From JBBSEX01 sp038239345 (lineage in GTDB: Bacteria > Acidobacteriota > Terriglobia > Bryobacterales > Bryobacteraceae), in assembly GCA_038239345.1 (NCBI GenBank), contig JBBSEX010000016.1, positions 1 through 64,000 of the forward strand: a stretch of DNA of 64,000 bases, given 5' to 3'. Shown piece by piece: positions 60,185-64,000 of the stretch; positions within the stretch are counted from its first letter, which is position 1, and each line of letters opens with the position of its first letter. Position numbers and translations under genes: made by a program. The notes under the pieces were generated by a model. It was not told the DNA's origin and ran no database searches. It worked only from the letters and a program-made list of their open reading frames with translations.

Positions 60185-61333
60185 ATGTTGCGAAAGATCA
60201 ACTTTTTACTACCCGCTTTACTACTGTGCGGGGCAATGGCTTGGGCCCAGACGGGCTCGCTTGAGGGCGACGTTAAGGACGAAAATGGCCAGCCGCTAAA
60301 AGGCGCTCTGGTAAAGATCGACCGTACCGACATCAAAGGTCATTATCAAGTTAAGACCGACAAGAAGGGTCATTATTTCCATGCCGGCTTACCGCTTGGC
60401 AAATTCCGGGTGAGCGTGGAAGTGGATGGAGCGGAGCGCGATCACATTGAAGGCGTTACAACGCGCCTTGGCGATCCGGTGTCGAACGATTTCGATCTTC
60501 AAAAGCAGAAGAAGCAACAAGCGGATTTGCAGAAGGCGGCGGAGACTGGCACGTTAACCAAGGAACAGGCGCGCGACATGTCGCCCGAAGCCAAGGCAGC
60601 CCTTGAAAAGAAGGCTAAGGAAACGTCGGCGATCATGGCCAAAAATAAAGCCCTGAACGACGCGTTCAACGCCGGCAAGGAAGCTGCCGCGGCGAAGAAT
60701 TGGGATGCCGCGGTGGAAGCCTTCACGAAAGCGAGCGAGGCCGACCCCAAACAGCACGTGATCTGGGGTAACTTAGCCGATGCCTACGCGTCTCTTGCCG
60801 CGACGAAATCGGGTGCGGATCAGGATGCGGCTTTGGCGAAAGCGGTGGATGCCTATAATAAGGCGATTGAGCTGGACCCCAACGATCCCGCCTATCACAA
60901 CAATTTCGCTCTCATTTTAGCCAAGGCAAAGAAGTATCCGGAAGCCCAGGCGGAGTTGACGAAAGCGGCCCAACTGGATCCTCCCAACGCGGGAAAATAT
61001 TACTACAATCTTGGCGCGGTATTGGTAAATACGGGCCAATTGGAGCCGGCGGGCGTGGCATTCAAGAAGGCCATTGAAGCCGACCCCAACTACGCCGATG
61101 CTCAATATCAATACGGTGTATACCTGATTTCTAAAGCGACCACCGCTCCCGACGGAAAGATTTTGCCACTGCCAGGTACCAAGGAAGCTTTTGAGAAATA
61201 TCTGGAGCTGAAGCCCCAGGGCGCGTTCGCCGATGGAGCCAAGGGGATGTTGCAAACGATGGATGCGACGGTGCAGACGAAGTACGCGAATCCCGACGCC
61301 AAGACCGCTACTCCAGCAAAGAAAAAGAAATAG
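60185..61333 (+). CDS. Carboxypeptidase-regulatory-like and TPR domain protein
   Basis: The ATG at 60185 is chosen over 60164 because AAGGA lies 8 bases upstream and a signal peptide begins there (MLRKINFLLPALLLCGAMAWAQ). The 382-residue protein has a carboxypeptidase-regulatory-like beta domain (about 25-105: GSLEGDVKDENGQPLKGALV), a lysine-rich coiled linker, then TPR units (WDAAVEAFTKASEADPKQ; VDAYNKAIELDPNDPA; AQAELTKAAQLDPPN; FKKAIEADPNYADAQ) and a basic tail ending KKKK. It is probably periplasmic or surface-linked. This combination is common in Acidobacteriota; function unknown. Confidence 0.83.
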   Translation: MLRKINFLLPALLLCGAMAWAQTGSLEGDVKDENGQPLKGALVKIDRTDIKGHYQVKTDKKGHYFHAGLPLGKFRVSVEVDGAERDHIEGVTTRLGDPVSNDFDLQKQKKQQADLQKAAETGTLTKEQARDMSPEAKAALEKKAKETSAIMAKNKALNDAFNAGKEAAAAKNWDAAVEAFTKASEADPKQHVIWGNLADAYASLAATKSGADQDAALAKAVDAYNKAIELDPNDPAYHNNFALILAKAKKYPEAQAELTKAAQLDPPNAGKYYYNLGAVLVNTGQLEPAGVAFKKAIEADPNYADAQYQYGVYLISKATTAPDGKILPLPGTKEAFEKYLELKPQGAFADGAKGMLQTMDATVQTKYANPDAKTATPAKKKK

Positions 61334-61417
61334 CCGTAAGTAATGCCGGGGGCTGATGGCCGACGCCTGCCCTCGGGTGACCGCCGTCAGGAAGGGGCGA
61401 AAGCGCCAGTTTGCCCT

Positions 61418-61711
61418 ATGTTTCGATTCATTGTAGTTCTTCTTACAAGCATCTTCCTCATCACGATTCTGCGGTCGGTGATGGGCATCCTCCTTCGCGG
61501 TGTTTCGGAGTTCATGCGGGCGGCCAATCCTTCCACGCCACCGCCGGCAGGTCAACCGAATCGAGTCCCGGAAATTCCCCATACCGATGAATTGAAAAAG
61601 GATCCGGTATGTGGGACGTTCGTCGCGGCGGCCACGTCCGTCAAGCAAGCCGTCGGCGGGGACACGTTCTACTTCTGTTCCACCGCTTGCCGGGATAAGT
61701 TCCGACGGTAA
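61418..61711 (+). CDS. Small membrane-anchored YHS-like metal-binding protein
   Basis: The gene encodes 97 residues from the ATG at 61418; an in-frame ATG at 61343 is possible but adds a low-complexity leader. One membrane helix (MFRFIVVLLTSIFLITILR) is followed by a proline-rich linker and a C-terminal YHS/TRASH-like motif: DPVCGTFV, then YFCSTACRDKF, three or four cysteines that could bind a metal. Such domains occur in copper or heavy-metal handling proteins. The gene sits between the TPR gene and lpxD without a clear partner. Confidence 0.78.
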   Translation: MFRFIVVLLTSIFLITILRSVMGILLRGVSEFMRAANPSTPPPAGQPNRVPEIPHTDELKKDPVCGTFVAAATSVKQAVGGDTFYFCSTACRDKFRR

Positions 61712-61763
61712 TTGGCCCACGGCTTCCACCCCCCGACTAAGCGCATCGTCAATACTAGTAGGC

Positions 61764-62816
61764 ATGAAGCTGAGTGAGTTGGCGGCGGCGCTCGGGTGCG
61801 AGCTGAGCGCGGGCCGGGATATCGAGATCACCGGTGTCGCCGGAATAGAGCAGGCCGGACCCGCCGAATTAACCTTCCTGGCTAATCCCAAGTATGCGCA
61901 CAAGGTCAAGAACAGCCACGCGGGGGCGATTTTGACCACCCAAGCCGCTGCAGATTCCGAGATTCGCAGTCTGATTTCCTTGAACCCTTATCTCGATTTC
62001 TCCCGCGCCCTGGCGCTGTTCTATCAACCGCCGAAGCCCGCCGCAGGCATTCATCTCCTGGCCTTTGTCGCCGAGTCGGCGGTAATCGGAAAGGATGCGT
62101 CGATCGGACCGTTTGCTTACGTGGGTGAGCGCGTGACGATCGGGAATAATGCCGTGCTTCATCCGCATACCGTGGTTTATGAAGGAGCGGTGATCGGCGA
62201 TGACTTTCTCGGCCACGCGCATTGTGTAGTGCGCGAGTATTGCCGTATCGGCGACCGCGTGATTCTTCAAAATGGCGTTGTAATTGGTGGCGACGGGTTC
62301 GGCTTTGCCAAACGCAAGGATGGGAGCCACGCCAAGATCGTGCAGTCCGGCGTAACCGTGATTGAGGACGACGTCGAGATTCAATCCCTCACGTCGGTGG
62401 ATCGGGCGACGGTGGGGGAGAGCCGTGTAAAGCGGGGAGCGAAGGTCGACAGCCTGGTACAGATCGGACATGCCTGCGTCGTGGGGGAGGACAATATCAT
62501 CTGCGCGCAGACTGGCCTGGCCGGTAGTTCCGTGCTCGGCAAGAATGTTCTATTGGCCGGACAAGTCGGCATTTCGGGGCATCTGACGATTCACGACAAT
62601 TCCATTATCTATGCCCAGAGCGGAATTGGCGGCGATGTGAAAGCGGGGTCGGTTATGTCTGGCTCGCCGGCCTTCGAAGCACGCGAATGGCTGCGCTCCA
62701 TCACGGCGTTTCCAAAGTTGCCGGACCTTTTAAAGACAGTGAGACAATTACAGAAGCGGCTGGAGTTGTTGGAAAGTACACTTCCGGCAGCCGCGGAGAC
62801 TAAACCGTCACAATGA
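61764..62816 (+). CDS. lpxD: UDP-3-O-acylglucosamine N-acyltransferase LpxD
   Basis: This 350-residue lipid A enzyme adds the second acyl chain to UDP-3-O-acylglucosamine. The N-terminal uridine-binding domain (MKLSELAAALGCELS... ITGVAGIEQAGPAELTFLAN) is followed by a left-handed beta-helix of hexapeptide repeats (IGKDASIGPFAYVGERVTIG). The catalytic-histidine loop is VQIGHACVVGEDN near residue 235, and a C-terminal helix ends the protein. I start at 61764; the frame is open further upstream, but that part is not LpxD-like. It shows the cell has lipid A. The LOG gene start overlaps its stop (ATGA). Confidence 0.95.
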   Translation: MKLSELAAALGCELSAGRDIEITGVAGIEQAGPAELTFLANPKYAHKVKNSHAGAILTTQAAADSEIRSLISLNPYLDFSRALALFYQPPKPAAGIHLLAFVAESAVIGKDASIGPFAYVGERVTIGNNAVLHPHTVVYEGAVIGDDFLGHAHCVVREYCRIGDRVILQNGVVIGGDGFGFAKRKDGSHAKIVQSGVTVIEDDVEIQSLTSVDRATVGESRVKRGAKVDSLVQIGHACVVGEDNIICAQTGLAGSSVLGKNVLLAGQVGISGHLTIHDNSIIYAQSGIGGDVKAGSVMSGSPAFEAREWLRSITAFPKLPDLLKTVRQLQKRLELLESTLPAAAETKPSQ

Positions 62817-63610
62817 GTGATTCGAGCCTGGATGTGAGCCGCCGCCCGGTGGCCTATCGCAATGAGGAGTTCCTGGACAGTCCCGACGCGCGCGGGTTGC
62901 GCATATTGGCGGAATACCTGGAGCCGCTGTCCCATTTTCGCGCCGAGAAGATTGAAGACACCATCGTGTTTTTTGGTTCGGCGCGGATCATGGAGATGGG
63001 AATCATGGGGCGATATTATCGCGAAGCGCGCGCCCTGGCGAAGATGGTCACCGAGTGGTCCAATGAAATTCGCGACGTCACCAGGCGCTTTGTGGTTTGC
63101 TCCGGTGGTGGGCCGGGCATCATGGAAGCCGCGAATCGAGGAGCCCAGGACGCCGGCGGTAAAACCATCGGCTTGAATATTGGACTGCCGTTTGAACAGC
63201 GGCCGAATCCCTTCATCACGCCGTCGTTGTCATTCGAATTTCACTATTTTTTCATGCGCAAGTTCTGGTTCGCTTATCTGGCGAAAGCGCTGGTGGTCTT
63301 CCCGGGAGGTTTCGGAACGCTGGACGAACTAAGCGAAATATTGACGCTGGCCCAGACCGAAAAACTGGAAAGCAAGATAACGATTGTGCTGTATGGGACC
63401 ACGTATTGGAAGGAGATTCTAAATTTCGATGCATTGGTTCGTTACGGTATGATCTCGGAATCGGATCTCAATCTATTCCAGTTCGCCGACGATCCGAAGA
63501 CCGCCATGCAGATTCTTCAAGATAGTTTGACGAAGCACTACATAGAACCGGACGCCGCCATGAACGAGGCTCATAAGCAGTCGCCGGACATCGCGAAATC
63601 TCGCATCTAA
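62813..63610 (+). CDS. LOG-family protein (TIGR00730-like)
   Basis: This 265-residue Rossmann-fold protein has the two LOG hallmarks: SGGGPGIMEAANRGA and PGGFGTLDELSE. LOG proteins of plants release active cytokinins from nucleotide forms; many bacterial members have nucleotide phosphoribohydrolase activity (PpnN and relatives). The N-terminal extension of about 90 residues fits the longer bacterial group. It overlaps lpxD by 4 bases, so the pair is co-translated; no functional link is known. Confidence 0.92.
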   Translation: MSDSSLDVSRRPVAYRNEEFLDSPDARGLRILAEYLEPLSHFRAEKIEDTIVFFGSARIMEMGIMGRYYREARALAKMVTEWSNEIRDVTRRFVVCSGGGPGIMEAANRGAQDAGGKTIGLNIGLPFEQRPNPFITPSLSFEFHYFFMRKFWFAYLAKALVVFPGGFGTLDELSEILTLAQTEKLESKITIVLYGTTYWKEILNFDALVRYGMISESDLNLFQFADDPKTAMQILQDSLTKHYIEPDAAMNEAHKQSPDIAKSRI

Positions 63611-63611
63611 C

Positions 63612-64000
63612 ATGGCCATCTCGCTACCCGCGGGAATCAATTCCGTATATCGGCATATGGGTCGCGTCGATAAAATCTTCGCCATCCTCGTGCTGCTCTG
63701 TATCTTTTTGTTCTCCTTTTTCCCGGGCAGCTTTCCTGTCCTCCTGATTGAGCTGGTGACGTTCTTCTTTGGGATCTTAGTCCTCATCCGATTGCTGCGG
63801 ATTGCAGGAAGACGAACGATCTGGCGGTTGAGTAACCGCCTTATCGTCACTTACCTGTTCATCGCCGTAGTGCCCGTGACCCTGATCATCACGCTGGCGG
63901 GTTTCGGCTTGTACACACTTACCAATCAGACCGCCGTGTACCTGATGACTTCCGAATTGGACCGCCGAATAGAATCGTTAAACGACGCCGCGCGCAGCAT
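63612..64000 (+). CDS. Membrane sensor protein, N-terminal part (3' end outside window)
   Basis: An ATG at 63612, 1 base after the LOG stop, opens a frame that runs to the window end without a stop (about 129 residues visible). It encodes membrane helices at about 22-38 and 44-60 (IFAILVLLCIFLFSFFPG; LLIELVTFFFGILVLI), a basic loop (IAGRRTIWRLSNRL), then IVTYLFIAVVPVTLIITLAG, the start typical of acidobacterial sensor histidine kinases and SpoIIE phosphatases with a periplasmic sensor. The effector domain is not visible, so which type it is cannot be said. Confidence 0.75.
   Translation, partial: MAISLPAGINSVYRHMGRVDKIFAILVLLCIFLFSFFPGSFPVLLIELVTFFFGILVLIRLLRIAGRRTIWRLSNRLIVTYLFIAVVPVTLIITLAGFGLYTLTNQTAVYLMTSELDRRIESLNDAARS

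Noticed and set aside
61354..61391. Imperfect hairpin after the carboxypeptidase/TPR gene (CTGATGGC...GCCGTCAG)
   Set aside because: Only 7 of 8 pairs, a long loop and no T-tract; too weak to call a terminator.
60917..61939. 340-codon minus-strand frame across the TPR, YHS-like and lpxD genes
   Set aside because: It crosses three supported plus-strand genes and has no recognisable domain.
63473..63850. 125-codon minus-strand frame near the window end
   Set aside because: It overlaps the LOG gene end and the clearly membrane-type plus-strand frame starting at 63612.

Overview
The window looks like a chromosomal segment of a diderm member of the Acidobacteriota, probably near Bryobacterales/'Solibacter'. 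The clues are a TonB-dependent receptor with an N-terminal carboxypeptidase-regulatory-like domain, a large ATPase-less ABC permease of the acidobacterial MacB/FtsX type, giant secreted NHL-repeat proteins ending in acidobacterial Ig-like domains, carboxypeptidase-regulatory/TPR proteins, several SpoIIE-type phosphatases, and lpxD and tolC-like genes that imply an outer membrane. This placement is inferred from gene content; there is no rRNA in the window. I saw no tRNA, CRISPR array, prophage or insertion sequence, so the window reads as core chromosome with a few accessory insertions.

Layout. 1-5862 (+): end of a MoxR ATPase gene, then DUF58, BatA-like and von Willebrand factor proteins (MoxR/Bat cluster). 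5854-7056 (-) and 7055-8038 (+): an RlmD-type rRNA methyltransferase and trpS, divergent, with start codons sharing one CATG. 8047-13817 (-): fatty-acid beta-oxidation operon fadN-fadA-fadE followed by a small P-loop kinase. 14019-24584 (+): three tandem paralogous secreted NHL-repeat proteins of about 1170 residues each. 24674-31956 (+): a partner-switching operon with three successive SpoIIE phosphatases, one STAS antagonist and one RsbW-like kinase, followed by a DUF457 membrane protein. 32978-36424: radical SAM/SPASM protein divergent from a class II photolyase, then a TIGR01777 epimerase. 36440-36769 (-): a lone excisionase-type HTH protein. 36789-39263 (-): ABC permease. 39372-40160 (+): TtcA-like tRNA thiolation enzyme. 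40169-41129 (-): a probable Panacea-type toxin-antitoxin pair. 41150-44794 (-): a five-gene operon of ECF sigma factor, zinc-finger anti-sigma factor, B-box membrane protein, small membrane protein and DUF4097-type protein.

44944-48206 (+): flippase-like membrane protein, nrdR and rpoD; rpoD has a clear sigma-70 promoter, a leader hairpin beside its ribosome binding site, and a terminator. 48314-51253 (+): TonB-dependent receptor followed by a perfect 17-bp hairpin. 51356-52708 (+): a degenerate ATP sulfurylase domain fused to an intact APS kinase. 52722-53255 (-): a small peptidoglycan-binding-like protein. 53358-55151 (+): metX-metW. 55120-60009 (-): TPR protein, MacB-type permease, TolC-type protein, ferrochelatase and DUF427. 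60185-64000 (+): carboxypeptidase-regulatory/TPR protein, membrane-anchored YHS-like protein, lpxD, LOG-family protein and the start of a membrane sensor.

The most unusual items are the pseudo-ATP-sulfurylase/APS kinase fusion, the Panacea pair with an unassigned toxin candidate, the three-phosphatase operon whose middle enzyme has an altered catalytic loop, and the NHL triplet. Genes are packed tightly with many 4-bp ATGA/GTGA overlaps, and no gene-free stretch exceeds 300 bases. The longest gaps are 13818-14018 (divergent promoter region, no clear motif beyond a possible -10), 46452-46670 (rpoD promoter and leader) and 60010-60184 (divergent upstream region; AT-rich hexamers but no convincing promoter).
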